The notes beneath the pieces are model-generated. The model was not told the origin of the DNA, did not search any database, and saw only the letters and a list, made by a program, of their open reading frames with translations. A stretch of DNA of 64,000 nt from Chanos chanos (lineage: Eukaryota > Chordata > Actinopteri > Gonorynchiformes > Chanidae): assembly GCF_902362185.1 (NCBI RefSeq), contig NC_044501.1, positions 13,876,481 to 13,940,480 of the forward strand. The letters are read 5' to 3'. Below, piece after piece: positions 34,440 through 47,601 of this stretch. Position 1 is the first letter of the stretch. Each line of letters starts with the position of its first letter. Position numbers and translations under genes: made by a program.

Positions 34440-37120
34440 CCCTGGTGAACATTCTTCAGGAGATAAAGGTCCATCAACTCAATGCCATACCATGAAAGTC
34501 TGAGGAACCCAGTGAATCAAATTCTTAAGTCTAATAAGTCAAAATGCTACATCTATATCGGTTATGTGTCATCTCCAGTCTAGAAGAAACCAGCTTCCTG
34601 CCTGCTCATAACTATCAAAACTGATTAACATCTCCACTCATGATTAATAATCAGCCTCTGAATTTGCTAAACCAGACATAATAGCTTAGAGATGTAAAAG
34701 AACAGTAGTGTATGTACATACCCACACACACGCACTGAGTTGTGTTAATGCTGTCCATGACTGGGGTTAAGGAATTGTTCATCCCAGCTTGGTAGCATTC
34801 ACACGTCCAGAATGCAACGATTTGCGCAAAAAGACTGTTGTGGAACCTCCATATGTGATAGTATCATTGTAGGGTTAGGATAGACACATTGTCAAAATTG
34901 CCACAACATCAGCTGAATAAGACTTAGTCAGGTAAGTAATTTGTCATTCCAGCCAGTATATGCAGCAGTCCTGTTAGCCATGTTCATTTCTGAGATAATC
35001 TTGTGTCTTGCATTTAACTTATTTTCAGCTTGTATCTCTTATCAGGTTCAAGACATTCTTGTCTGTGTCTTTACTATAATCACTGTGGATTTACCACAGA
35101 TAATGTTTTGCAGCATTATTAAAGTAAAATAACAATATACTGAAAAACACATGTCCTTGCTTTTTTTTTTCATAGAATGACAGAACAAATGTAAGATAAC
35201 TCCTTTCTTTATCGCTCTCTCTCTCTTTTTTTTTTTTATCAAGACTGACTCAAAAAGATGTATGTAGGTCAGATTAACCATCTTCCACCTTTCTAGCCAG
35301 TTGTACCTCTGTGTTTGTGAAGGAAATGAAACCGTAATGGGTGTAAAGTTTGGGCATAAGGCCAAAGAGTGGTTAGGCAATGAAGGGGAATTCTTACAAA
35401 GTCATAGTAGTCATATGAGAAGGTTTGACACATTAGTAATCTGACTATATGTTCTTTGTTTATAATCTTTATGTGTTTGTAGTTACGTATAGTTACGTAT
35501 TTGAACTCCTCATTGATCCATTCACAGTTCTGAGTTTGCACAATCTAAATTCACTGGCACTGGGTACTGTGGGTAAGTCCAACAGCCCATCTTCATTATT
35601 AGTATCAAAAGTGCTGGAGTTACAAGTCAAAGAACCATTTTTAAGGAATGAGTATTAATAAGCTATAACTTGGGTTTTAACTTCATGATAATAAGTCATA
35701 ACTTCACACAAGTACAAAAGTCCCCTGTTTGTAGAGATGCTGATGTCCCCAGCTCTTAAATATGTTGTATTCATAATTAACACACAGATTTCTATGAGCC
35801 AACATGATTTACTTATCAAAATGTTTGGTCTTGGTCATTTGATGTCAGCAAAGAGTTCTTCATAATAATCATCATAATTTAAAACTTGTCATTACAACAC
35901 AAAAACAACATTCATTTGTGACATTGGTAACTCTCTCTGGGGTGACAAAGAAAACTGGTGATAATTGTGTTTCTGATTTTCTGTATTCAAAAAATTTTGA
36001 TACAGTAATTGATCAGAACGGCTGGCATTTGTCAGTGAAAAATGTTTAACTGCAATAGTCGAAAGGAAATCAGTTGTAAACTTCATTCTGCATTGTTTGC
36101 ATATCTAACCAAACCTGAAACACAGACTGGATACAGGCATATATCCTGTTTGCTGTTCTTGCCAAGAAGAAAGTACAGCTTTCACTCATTGCATTTGGAC
36201 ATCAATGATGCCTCTGTATACCTCTGGCGCACAGTTGAACCAAACACACATAAAAACTCTCACAGTGGGATTACCACTGTCTTTATGAGGGACTGCCAGA
36301 GTGAAGTTAGGAGGCAGTAGCCTTCTTTACTTTGACATCATTTCTCATTTTATGTTCAACAAAACACCAGTGGAGCTACTGTTTCCATTGCATTATCCGT
36401 GCTTTCCCGAATAATGTATTCGGATTCGGGTACATCCCTGTCGTGCGGTAAAATGTTCTGCTAGGCTTTATCATGAACAAAGAGTCCTCAAGGAAAACCT
36501 ACCATATAAATATTAGAATAATACAGTGTTTTAATACTATTTATTAATTCAGTACAAACTGATGAAATCAAATAACTTATTTTATATATGTAGTTATACT
36601 ACAGTGACGGAAGTGTTTACACTCACTGAGTACTTAACAAGATTTCTGCTCTCTCGTATAAACACATTCAAAAAGTTTAGGACCAATATGTTAACTATAT
36701 GACAGCTTTGGGAAGGCTGAATTCCCCTCTAAGGACAAAGTTTCATTTGCATTTCCATCCTCCTTTCCCCTGGTCTCAGCTAATTTGTTATTATATTTCT
36801 TTGGTTCTAATGAGATCTGTAATGAACATGTATACCATCTGTACTGATTCCTCTAGCACTCATCACAAAGTGTAAAAGTGTGACTGTACGGAGCGCAACA
36901 TTCCCTTTCCAAAGGTCTGCTATCTCGTATCACAAATCAGATGAAATTTGCAGTAAATCACAGTCATTACTCAGTCTTTAGTAACATTACTGATGGCACA
37001 TACTAAAATAGCATGAGTAAGGAGAGATTTAGTGTAGACAGTGTACTCAAGGAAAGCTCATGTAATGACTCCTAAATGATTTTTAAGAGCAGAACAAAGA
37101 ACATAACTTGCTTGAAATTA
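34440..37120. other. Intergenic between mir155 and mrpl39, no protein gene recognised
   Basis: AT-rich, with no exon pattern seen on either strand. The start of this region probably includes the 3' end of the mir155 host transcript. Confidence 0.4.
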
Positions 37121-37129
37121 AATTGAGCC

Positions 37130-37675
37130 ATTCAGTGGCAGTTCATACACAGAATACCTCAACACACACACTGGTTCGGAGGAAGGCGCAGCGGATCCTC
37201 GCTGACCCCAGTCATCCCAGCCACAGTCTTTTCTTGCTCCTGCCCACTGACAGATGGTACAGGAGCATCCGTACCTGTACCAGCAGGATCAGAGGCAGTT
37301 TTCTCCCCCAGACAATCAGGCAGCTGGACCACTGACATTCACACCTGCACTCACCCCATACACACATACTACACACTCCACAATGCTTGGACCCTTAAGA
37401 CTGACTACAGACTACACTGCTTACATAAGCCACTTAATTTATTCAAGATTGCACTGTATACCTGCTCCATTACTTTTATTGTTTACACTATGACTGTTTA
37501 CACTGTTTGCAAGTATTTTTTTCTGATATTATCTTATGTACTCTTTAATTCCATTATATTATCTATTCTACTTATTTTTAATATGCAAAGTTGAGTTGAG
37601 TCCAAGAATTTCATTACTGACAATGATGTCTGCATTGTTATCTAGTACCCGATAATAAACTTGAAACCTAAAGTT
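37130..37675 (+). mobile_element. 5'-truncated LINE, 3' end only
   Basis: A frame reads VRRKAQRILADPSHPSHSLF, LLLPTDRWYRSIR and GSFLPQTIRQLDH followed by a stop. This matches the C-terminal end typical of fish non-LTR retrotransposon ORF2 (RARRILLDPSHPLH...LLPSGRRYR...SFVPSAIRLLN). An AT-rich 3' UTR follows, ending near CCCGATAATAAACTTGAAACC. It ends less than 200 bp before mrpl39. Confidence 0.8.
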
Positions 37676-37858
37676 GAAAATCGGAACCATTTCACGTGGG
37701 TACTTTGCTCAACACGGAATCTTACAAAGGGTGCACTTAGATGGGCGGAAATCAAAGCGTGGCTTGCCACTGTATTTAAATTCTTCTTAATTTGTTCTTC
37801 GTCTTGCGGTTAACTGTTGCATAAATTGATTTTGAAGTGGACATATTTTACAAGGACA

Positions 37859-40434
37859 ATGTCTTGTAGGACGGCGTGTCAGATGCTGCAGCGTCGTAAG
37901 TTCATATCAGCCTGCCGTAAGACAAATATGACACCAGGTAGCCAGAGGCTGCATATTAGCCTTGGTTTCTGACCTTGGGTAGATTTGTATAAAACGCATC
38001 AGTAAGAGAAAACTGAAAGTGGCCAGGTTAACCAAAGTGTTTCTTTTAAAATACTTCAGTCAGCATTATCAACACATTGTGCGACTCGAGCCTGCCCGTT
38101 AAAATTTCAGTCGTGACTACTGTGATTTAAGTTCACGTAATTGTTCTTACTTTATGCATGGAATCAACGTTTACTCAAGCTACGAAAATTAAAGTAGAAT
38201 ATTAAATAATGCAGACATTCTCTGTGTTTTTTAATTAGAAAAACGCTTGCTATTTAGCAATTTGGGTGACTTTTCAGAGAGAAACAGAACATGAATTAAT
38301 ACCATGTTATGATGGAGAGATGGTTCTGAGACCTACTAGCAATATGTGTTCGTACATAATAGTTAAGTGACTGATGCTTTTCAGGCCTGACGTCTACTGC
38401 GGCTGCTACTCGTCTCTCTGCTGCCGAGGTGCGCAGTCAGAGAAGCGCTCTTTTCTCCAAGGAGCAGGCACGCCAGCGGTCTCTGTATCCCCGCATAGAG
38501 AAGATAGAAGTGCAGATGGAGGGACCCGGTCTGCAGGGCACCCTCCTCGTCATGAATAAAGGAATGTCCACCCCACACAGCTGTGCACGGCGTGAGTTAA
38601 ACCCATTACTGACGTCAGTATAGGCCTCATCTGTGCTCCGTTTATCACCCTCTAGCATTGTTCGTACATTATTGTTCATTGTAAACAAGCTGTTTGGTAA
38701 TTTGACCTATTTATCTCTTTTATATTCTCATGTTTACTCGTGGCCTTTCAAGTATAGACAAGAGCAGAAAGCAGATGTAGTTTGTCTCATGTTTAATTAG
38801 GCTTTTTGATCACAATCAAATAGTTCTGGTACTGTTGTCTAATTGAAGGGGCTCAGCTGCTGTTGAGGTGCAGTGGCTGTTAACGACAATTTAATGAACT
38901 ATTTGTGAATTTAAACGTTTAAATCTCTCTCTCTCCCTCCCTCCTTCAGACCTGACTGAGTGGCACGTAAACAGTGCGGCTCTCGCTCTTGTTGACGGGA
39001 AGCCATGGCATGTTCATCGTCCTCTCACCCACTCCTGCTCCATGACCCTCCTCACCTTTAAAGACAACGACCCTCAACTGGTCAATCAGGTCTGTTTATA
39101 TGTGAGAGGGTGATAAAGCGACTGGCCTCATGTCTCTGTACAGTGTTATTGCAAGTTTAATAACTTTTGATGTATGGAGACTGTATGGAGAGGACATGAA
39201 TTCAGGCCACGGTACTCTGTGTGAGTTAAACATAACTTGTGTGTTTGTGTGACACAGGCATACTGGAGATCATGTTCAGCACTCCTTGGCCAGGTTCTTG
39301 ATGGTGCCTTTAAGGATGAGTTCAGTGTGGAGCTGCTTAAGATTCCAGAAGTGCCAGGTACATAACCATTTGTAACACAAGGTGAAAAGACCATTCTCTG
39401 AAACTATAGAAGACAGCTCAGTTGAATCTTTCAGGGATGCTCTAATACTAAGGTCATATAACTCTTAAGGATGATTCATACTTCTGCGTAGGCTCTATGC
39501 GGAGCCTACGTGAGTGGCCTATGCTGTTGTCAGTACTTATACTTGTGTGTTAGTGTGTCTGTGTCGTTCTGTAATTACACCACTGAAACAATGAGTTGTG
39601 TTTCTTTGTGCATTACAAACAGTGGCGAGAGTAATGTTGAATAAAAAGTCAGAATTCAGTCTTTGCACAGCAGTATCTGTAAAACAAGTTTTGCGTTAAA
39701 AAGGAGGACTAGTTTCTAAACTTTGGCGGACAAACAAACGGAGCTCTCAAAGTAACGTGCGCTCAGTTCGCCATTTTGCCAGAATTTTTTCAGTGGTGAC
39801 TGAAACTGAGCGGATGATGTTGGAGTTGGAGCTAATAAATGTTCAACAACAGTTAATTTTACTGAAATTGCTGCAACCCGGAAAAGAGAGAAGAAGTCGG
39901 AGGAGATGGTGTGTAGAACCATTGAACCGGTTGAGGCAAAAGGAGGGTGATGCTACCAAGCGGACCAATCACAGTTGTTGCGGCCTGCGTTGCATTTCTG
40001 GGGGGGTGTGCGCGTCAGGCTACGGCGTAGGCTATGGCCTAGGATATGCAGCTACGCAGAGCCTACGGCGTAGATTCGACGCAGAAATATAAATTGGCCT
40101 TTAAACAACCTTAGGGCTAAATGCCCTCCTGCCAGACGTGAAATTCGGCACCACTACTCTCTGCTTAATGGGCCATGTCCTTTACTGGTTTTGCCAGTAC
40201 CATTCAACTACACAGTACCTTTTACTGCTAAGGTTGTTTAATGGCACACATTGTTACGGTATCCCTCTGGCTGGGGCTCTGTTCTCATACCTGTATGTAC
40301 ACTGTTCTGTTCTTCATCTGTTCTTTATTTACACTGCTTATGGGTTATTACAGGAATGAGTAATACCTGTGTTACAGAGGTTCATGCTCCTCATTTTCTC
40401 CTTCTCTCTTTCTTTCTCTGTCCCCCCCCCCCCT

Positions 40435-40470
<36 letters not shown>

Positions 40471-42213
40471 CCTGTCTGTCTTTTCTAGTTACATCAGGTG
40501 CGTTCTGTTGTGATCTGGTGCTGGACCCTCAGTTAGACTCTTGGAAACCTTCAGAGGTCAGTTTCCATCTGTTTGTCCTCGTTCTAATATGTGTGTCTGT
40601 GTGAGTGTGAGTGAGACTGAAATGAATGTAGAACACATGGATAATCCTGACCTTGTAACGTGCTGACTGGCACCTCTAACCTTCATTTTACTTAAGCAAA
40701 GTAGTTGCACATATCTCTGAGCTCCCCTTTACATGTGTGCGTGTGTTTGCCTTAACCTATTTGAGTAACTGTATTGTCATATTTGAATATGTGATAAGTT
40801 GCCTTATTCCTGCCCCTAGGAAAACCTGCGCTCTTTCACCCGTGAAGCCCACCAGCTTATCCACAAAGACCTGCCCTGGGAGCCACTGGAAGTATTGCCC
40901 TCTGTTGCCTTGGAGGTCTTTTCACACAGCAGGTATCCCATCTGATTATAGACTGCATAGCCCTAGCTTACCAGACCTTCTGTTTTTTTGTTCTGTCATA
41001 ATCACCTGTAACCTTTTCTGCGACTATATAATTATGGTTACACTATATAAATACATATGTATAGTAACTATAGTTACTATACATATGGTCACTATATAAA
41101 GACACACTTTAATCTGTTAGGTCAAGTGTTATAACATATATAAACATGATTGGAATGATTGTTTTACTTTTTTTAGGGAACTGTTGATGTAGTTTAATGA
41201 CAGTTTCAGTGATTTCAGTCAGAGATGAACAGTTTCACCATCATCGGTGCATTTTTCCTGCTGTCACATCCTATAACCAGCATTTCTCTTTCTGTCTGTA
41301 CAGGTGTAAGCAGCAGGAGGTGGAGGAGTTGGCTGCCGAAAGCTCCAGTGGTACAGTTACACTATATAGGTGAGTTTTCACACACACACATGCTTAGTAT
41401 ACGTAAGATCATGTACTTTCATAAGTATAGCTATTTACCCCTTTGTTGGCCACAGTGTTCTCACACTTTGTCAGCATAAACAACCTGTCATAAACATTCG
41501 GTTCTGTAATCGCACCCATGTTACACCTCTCTTCAGCCGAAGCTTGTTTTTGTCACACATGGTAACCATGCATGTGTCCTGCCTTCAGGTGTGGAGAACA
41601 CGTGTTGCTGAGTGGGGGCCCTCTAGTGGCCAGAACTGGTCTGTGCTACCAGTATGAGGTGGCAGCCATACACACAGTAGGAGAGGGCCAGTGGGGCCTT
41701 CATCGCAGAGCCCAGGGCCTGTCTTTACCCACCAATCTGACAGTATGTCCAGTAATAAATGTGTATTTCTTTTTAAAATTCTTTTTCAAATATTTTAAAA
41801 TTTTAAAACTTTTTAAAATTGCCATTTGCCACCAAGTATGACAGAAGGACAGGCAGAAAGGGCAAGTCTCGTATTTTATCCGACGTCTTTTTTTTTTCAG
41901 GCTCATCACACAGTGTGGAGGAAGCTGAGAAGGAGAGCAGAGAAGCTGGTAAGATCCTCTGAATAACTGAGAAGTACATATAAAAACACTGGACCATCTC
42001 CCCGTTGTTACTACCTTTCTTGGAACTTTTTTATTCAAATTGTCCGACCTAGTCACCTTTCGAATTCGTTTATTTTACTGCTGTCCTGTTGTTTCCTCTG
42101 TCACCCAGGTGGAGCTCCCCACGTCTTCGACCAGTGAGACAGTGACCCCACCCATTACATCACAGGCTGAGGTGGAGCTTCCTCAGACAACACCTCCTTT
42201 GGCCCAGCAGTGA
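37859..42213 (+). CDS. mrpl39: Mitochondrial ribosomal protein L39 (mL39)
   Basis: Ten coding exons, 37859-37895, 38385-38591, 38950-39089, 39258-39357, 40489-40556, 40820-40932, 41304-41369, 41589-41742, 41901-41948 and 42109-42213, join in frame to 345 aa (human 338). mL39 is a mitochondria-specific large-subunit protein related to the N-terminal part of threonyl-tRNA synthetase. Diagnostic stretches: [20 protein letters not shown] (exon 2), [19 protein letters not shown] (exon 3), [11 protein letters not shown] and [10 protein letters not shown] (exon 4), [16 protein letters not shown] (exon 5), [20 protein letters not shown] (exon 6), and [20 protein letters not shown] (exon 8). Exon 1 has three in-phase donors (after 37895, 37916 and 37937). 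I chose the first because GTAAGT is the strongest and the protein then aligns with human without a gap. Intron 4 holds a Harbinger element. The poly(A) signal is at 42267-42272. Confidence 0.95.
39468..40100. mobile_element. PIF/Harbinger-type non-autonomous DNA transposon in mrpl39 intron 4
   Basis: The 633-bp element has terminal inverted repeats (AGGATGATTCATACTTCTGC on the left, AGGCCAATTTATATTTCTGC on the right as reverse complement). TTA flanks both sides (39465-39467 and 40101-40103), the 3-bp TWA-type duplication expected for this superfamily. The sub-terminal regions are rich in GCGTAGGCTCTGCG-type repeats. An internal frame reads [20 protein letters not shown] and later [17 protein letters not shown], like the start of a Harbinger transposase (RRRWWVRP...). 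It is a deletion derivative of an autonomous element and lies wholly in the intron. Confidence 0.85.
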
Positions 42214-42266
42214 CCTCTCCCATCTTCATGTATACATACATGCTCAGAAATTTGTATTATTCAATG

Positions 42267-42272
42267 AATAAA
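42267..42272 (+). terminator. Poly(A) signal AATAAA of mrpl39
   Basis: AATAAA lies 54 bp after the mrpl39 stop, with a GT-rich stretch around 42320. Confidence 0.65.
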
Positions 42273-44561
42273 TATTTAAAACTGAATTGAGCCTCTGATT
42301 CTTGAAACAGATCATATTGTTTGTGGCTGTGTGTTTGTACGAGAACAAAATGGTTCTTTTTGGTCCAGTGCAGTGATGCAACATGTCAAAAATTCAACAC
42401 CCTGCATGACATGCTTTAAACTAGAGTAAGTGTGAGTGGTTATCCTAAACCATCCTTTTCCTCATGCTGCCTGAGTGGATTAAGTATTTGTGGTGGAAAT
42501 GGTGTGGAAATGATCAGTGCCAATATGTAAACGCTTTACTGCTCTGTCTCATTTAAGTTAAAAGGCTTAGTAATACTTTGCTATCATCAACCATAAGCTT
42601 ATACAATAGCATAGTTTAATGATGCACTTCAGATGTTTTAGAGGCCTTTACTAAGTTCTGACATCCCTGTGTCCTCTTTCTTGTAAGCAACTGTATTGCA
42701 AAGGAATTTCACCCTGTAGATCAGTAAAATATGGCTTGTAGCGAGTTATGTTTTTTTTTTTTTTTATTTTGGTACTCTGGACTAGCACGTGAGAGATTTT
42801 AGCAGGGTGGTTTCTGTGTCTGGACTTGGTCCCTCAGTTGTAGCCCAAGTATTTGAGAAAGTGAGAGGGAGGGTGTGTGTGAGTTTTTCTGTAGTGACTG
42901 GTCAGCAGTTTGCTTGAGCTTAAACAATGGCAGTGTTGTATGTGTTCGACTGTCAGCAGGGTCATGGCAGCTGGTGTGTCTGTCGCATGGAGACAGGTGC
43001 GAGAGGTGTGTGTATGAGTAAATGCAGTTGCAGCTGACCGTTTGAGCTATTCCTGTGCTATATTTATCCGCCACAATCAAAAAGAACATTAGGACAAAAT
43101 ATTTGGAAAAGTACCAAACGGTTGAGTTTAATCTTGGTTTTATGAGCTGCACGATTTCATTTGACGGAGACAATTGACGTCGAACGCTGTGCTCACCAGG
43201 GATTATTGCTGCTCTCGTTCCAGGGACGAACCTACGAAGCGAAGGACATTTAATTCTCGGTTTGCCTCAGGGGCAAAGAAGCGTAGTCCAGCTGTTGTCT
43301 CAGCTCAAATTCTACCCCACCCAGACACCCGTGGTCAGGGCGAGACTCCTCTCTCCAGCCCCCCGCCACCGCATCAAAACAACTGCGCTCTCTGCTTGTA
43401 GACTATTGGCCAGCTGAGATGTTTGATTCGGTGCCCATATGGACCACCCGAGCATTGTTATCGCGTTTCGCTGTACTGCCGCGGACTTAAGTGCGTGAGA
43501 TAAAAGCGTGCCGTTTTCTTAGAAAATTCTGGAAGAAAACTAAGAATGAACAGAAGGTCCACATTACTCTCCATTATTCTCTACATTTTCTTACTTCCCA
43601 CTTAATAAAAAAAATCGGTCTAAACCACGTTTCAAGAAATTTCGGGGCTTTGAGGGTGCCACACTGAGAATTTGAACTTTTTCGTGTCATATTCTAAAAA
43701 ACAATTACACGAATTGTTCAGCTCGACTCCAGTGATGTTTCTGAAGTAGCCTACATTTCAGTGCCTATAAGGAGCTAAAGCCGCCCACTAATTACTGCAA
43801 TTATCTCTTGAGACGTTACGCCCAATTTGGTTGGCAAATGGGTAGGTTTGTACCCTCACTATGTAATAGGCAATGAATATACACTGCTGCCATGTTTATA
43901 TACATGTTGACATGTGCAGCATCACGGCATGATTTCCCTACAGATCCAGTCTTGAAGAACAATGTAGCCCGTGTGCTCTGATGCATAACATTGCTTTTAG
44001 GCGTTAACGCGTCTCTAAATGCTATCATCTCACCGGGCAGAGTGTATATCATGAAACACGAAACGTTAAGAAACACTATTACAATATGTCAAACGGAAAA
44101 AAAATCCAATAAGATTCGAAGAAAAACGCAAGATCCGTGTCGTGCAAATTACGGACACTGTGGAGCGCTCTTGGCACTCAGGCATCCCCCTCTCTTGCCC
44201 CCACCTCCCACCCCGTTCACCATCCCCACCTCCCACTCCGGCACAAGTGAAGTGGAGAGAGACTGAAGACAGAACGCTCTACCAAGGCATGAGGTCAAAG
44301 CGCTTCCTAACACCGGAGATGCAACGGTAAACTGACCAGAGCTGATACGGAGTATTTTGATACGACACGTTGGATTTCTTTTGTTTCATATCCGAGCCAA
44401 AAAAAGGCTACGCTTCAGATGGGAGAAACACTATTTTGAAAGAACTTTATATTTTGGGACTTTTTTTAAAAAAAAAAAATTGGAACTGCGCTCAGCTTCT
44501 GTTCTTCTGCATTGGTTTAAGAGTGATTTCTGGAAGTGGGACGTCTTGGACTTGGGGGAAA
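42273..44561. other. mrpl39-jam2 intergenic region and jam2 5' UTR/promoter
   Basis: About 2.3 kb. CpG dinucleotides are denser around 43140-43500 and 44120-44300, the most likely promoter areas for jam2. A C-rich stretch (about 44185-44240) precedes the coding exon. No other gene was recognised. Confidence 0.4.
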
Positions 44562-47231
44562 ATGTTTCTGTTCTTCCTTTTGTTTTCAATGATATTGATA
44601 CAAAGTGAGTACCTTGTTCCACCTGATCTTCTTATCGTCTTATCCACTGATTATCTCCTTGGAGAATGAGCTTAGACTACTCTTAGTAAGTGGTTGATGC
44701 GTCTGCGGTGTATTTGTGTGTCCCTTGGCAATCCAGTATACCGAATTTCAAAGTCGAAGTACACAGTAAAAGTGCATTATTCTGGTCCTCCCATTAATAT
44801 GCTTCATCTTTTCTAACTGCATGTCTTTGGACCCGGTGGACGAAGAAAGACATTTTGGATTGCTAGGAAAAATGATTGGCTGCTTATATGAATTTTAGAT
44901 TTCATTTCACTCAGTGATGTCTCAGAGAAGTAGCTGTCATCCAAACGGTAAAGATGATGGTAAGAGACAGGTCCTGAAATGCTCATTTTGCTATTTCGCT
45001 AATCCAGCATCAGCTGTCTTTGACTACTCAGCGCTGGACCGGCGGATCAGTTTGAAACTTTTGCCGTTTGAATAAAGCATGCAATAAAGAATGCCTAATA
45101 ACGCGATATTGTTACGGAGGCCCAGTCAGGACTAGTACTCTTAAACGATGGGTGTCGGGGCCGGCGCTTCGTCATGTACACTGATGGAATTGAAACTGAC
45201 AACGTCTGTCACATTGTGTGTTATGTGTTTTCCTCTTGGAAGACCTTAATTCAGCTGGAGTTCAGTAGTTGAAACAAAACCAGTCACAGTTTCAGTATTT
45301 TTAAATTATTTATTTTGATGTCTTTATGAGCTGCTTTGTTAAATATTCCAGAGTACATGTGTCATGCTTACTTATGTTTTCGGAGAAATGGAGGAGTTTG
45401 TTGCTTCTGTATACTAATCTGCGATCTTGTTTATGGATTTGACGATGAGCGTCTGATATAGATGAGCGTTTGCTCCGGTCGGGCTATTGTCACCTGTCAA
45501 ACAGTCTCTCTGTAGGGTCAGGACTTTAGCCATTATTTTCTTGTGGATTGGTATAAATTTTTAAGGAGCCCCTCGCACTAACCACACAAAGGTATATAGT
45601 TTATTTATGAAAGTGAACGATCGGGTGTGATTTTTCCTGTTTCTTTGGCTTCTGCAGGGGTCTACACTTGCTACTGTACATTTGGGCTGGTTTGTGTCAG
45701 GGATTATACAGCTGACACATACTTGTGGGAAGTCCAGGACGGATCTACAGTATGTGGTGCATGTGACAGTTCTGGTCCGTGTGTGCTGGTCGGATGTGAC
45801 AGGTGTGACATGCTTGTTTTGTGAGGGAGGGTGAAGGTTCTATCTGGATGTTACCGTTTTTTTGTTTTTTTTTTGACAATAGTTGTATGAAGGCTCTGTT
45901 GATAAGGGTATTTCAGTAATGTTTTGGTGATGGTTATGTGTTATGTGTGGTCATGGCACAGTTGTGTTAGTAAAGGTTGTTTGTGAATGTATATTGGCTG
46001 TGTGTGTATTAGTTGTGTGTAGGTGAGTGAGGTTTGTGTTGTTATGGTTGCGTGTGTGTGTGTGTGTCTGTCTATGCTTGTGAATGTATGTGTGCTGTGT
46101 GTGTATTAGTGATAGTTGTGCATACGTTAGTGACGGTCGGGTTGTTATGACTGCATGTGGGTGTGTGAACCGTGTTGTGGTCGTGGATGTGTTGGGTGTG
46201 TGAGGGATTCTGTGGTTGTAGGATGGACTCTCTCTTGCTACAGCCACCCAGCAAAGCCAGCTGTTCCCTCAGACCAGTACAGGGTTACACTCTCACAGAA
46301 GGGCTTTGTTTTCTCTCTTACTCTCTCTCTCTCTCTTTCTGTCTGTCTCACTCCCTCACACACTCACATCAACACAAATACCAGACTTATCAATACACAT
46401 GCCCTGGCCATAAATCATATGCAGATCATTCTCCATTCTGTACCATTCTGTACTCTTATTTTTAACCTGTTTTCACACATATGCTTTTGCATAATGCTGG
46501 TGACATTCATTCATTCATTGTTAAAATCTGTCTATGTTTGTGAATGTACATTGGCTGTGTGTGTATCAGAGATCGTTGTGTCTACATGAGTGAGGGTTGT
46601 GTTGTTATGACTGCATGTGGGTGTGTGAACCGTGTTTTGGTCATGAATGTGTTGGGTGTGTGAGGGATTCTGTGGTTGTAGGATGGACTCTCTCTTGCTA
46701 CAGCCACCCAGCAAAGCCAGCTGTTCCCTCAGACCAGTACAGGGTGACGGTCTCACAGAAGGGCTTTGTTTTCTCTCTTACTCTCTCTCTCTCTCTTTCT
46801 GTCTGTCTCACTCCCTCACACACTCACATCATCACAAATACCAGACTCATCAACACATATGCCCCGGCCATAAATCATATGTAAGATTCTTCTCCACTCC
46901 TCACATGCTCAGATTCCTATTTTTAACCCAGTTTCACACATATGTTTTCTCATAGCGCAAATAACTGTCATGGTTAATTTCTGTCTCTGTTTGTTCTAGA
47001 TTTATTTGTGTGTGTTTTTTTTAATAGTTTTTCAGAGAAGGATAGAACCTGTCATTCAACCAGTACCATTTTAGATGAACATTGAAAGAGTACAAGGCTT
47101 TCTCTTGTGTCTTGCTGGCTTTCATTCTTTATTCAGTCTTAATATTGTGAGTGTGTATGTGCAGTGGCCTTGCTCTGAATTGGTGAGCGGGCATCTTTGA
47201 GTCCTTAGTCAGCTTTTTTAGCGTCTTGATT

Positions 47232-47270
<39 letters not shown>

Positions 47271-47548
47271 GAGGAGCAGTGCTGTACAGTCAGGGACGTG
47301 GCATGGTGAGAAGGAAGTGTTGGCAGTGTCAGGGTTGTCACCTCGTGTTTCTTATCTGAGTGTGTCGGCTTCCCCGTGCACGGCGGGATAAAGTGGACAC
47401 TATGTGTCTGAGCAGGGAGCCGAGTCCTCCCTGACACAACCGTGCTCTTTCCTCTCAGTTTCTCCTCTTCTCTTTTTCACTCTCTCTTTCCATTTCTTCA
47501 TTTCTCCACTACATTCCTTCTCTCAGTCTCTGTCTATCTGTTTTGCTA

Positions 47549-47601
<53 letters not shown>

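Noticed and set aside
43174-43401. 75-codon frame upstream of jam2
   Set aside because: It lies in a CpG-denser probable promoter region. No splice sites or homology support coding.
46155-46955. Two similar 95-144-codon frames in jam2 intron 1
   Set aside because: They repeat only because of the 460-bp DNA duplication. The peptide is low-complexity and has no family match.
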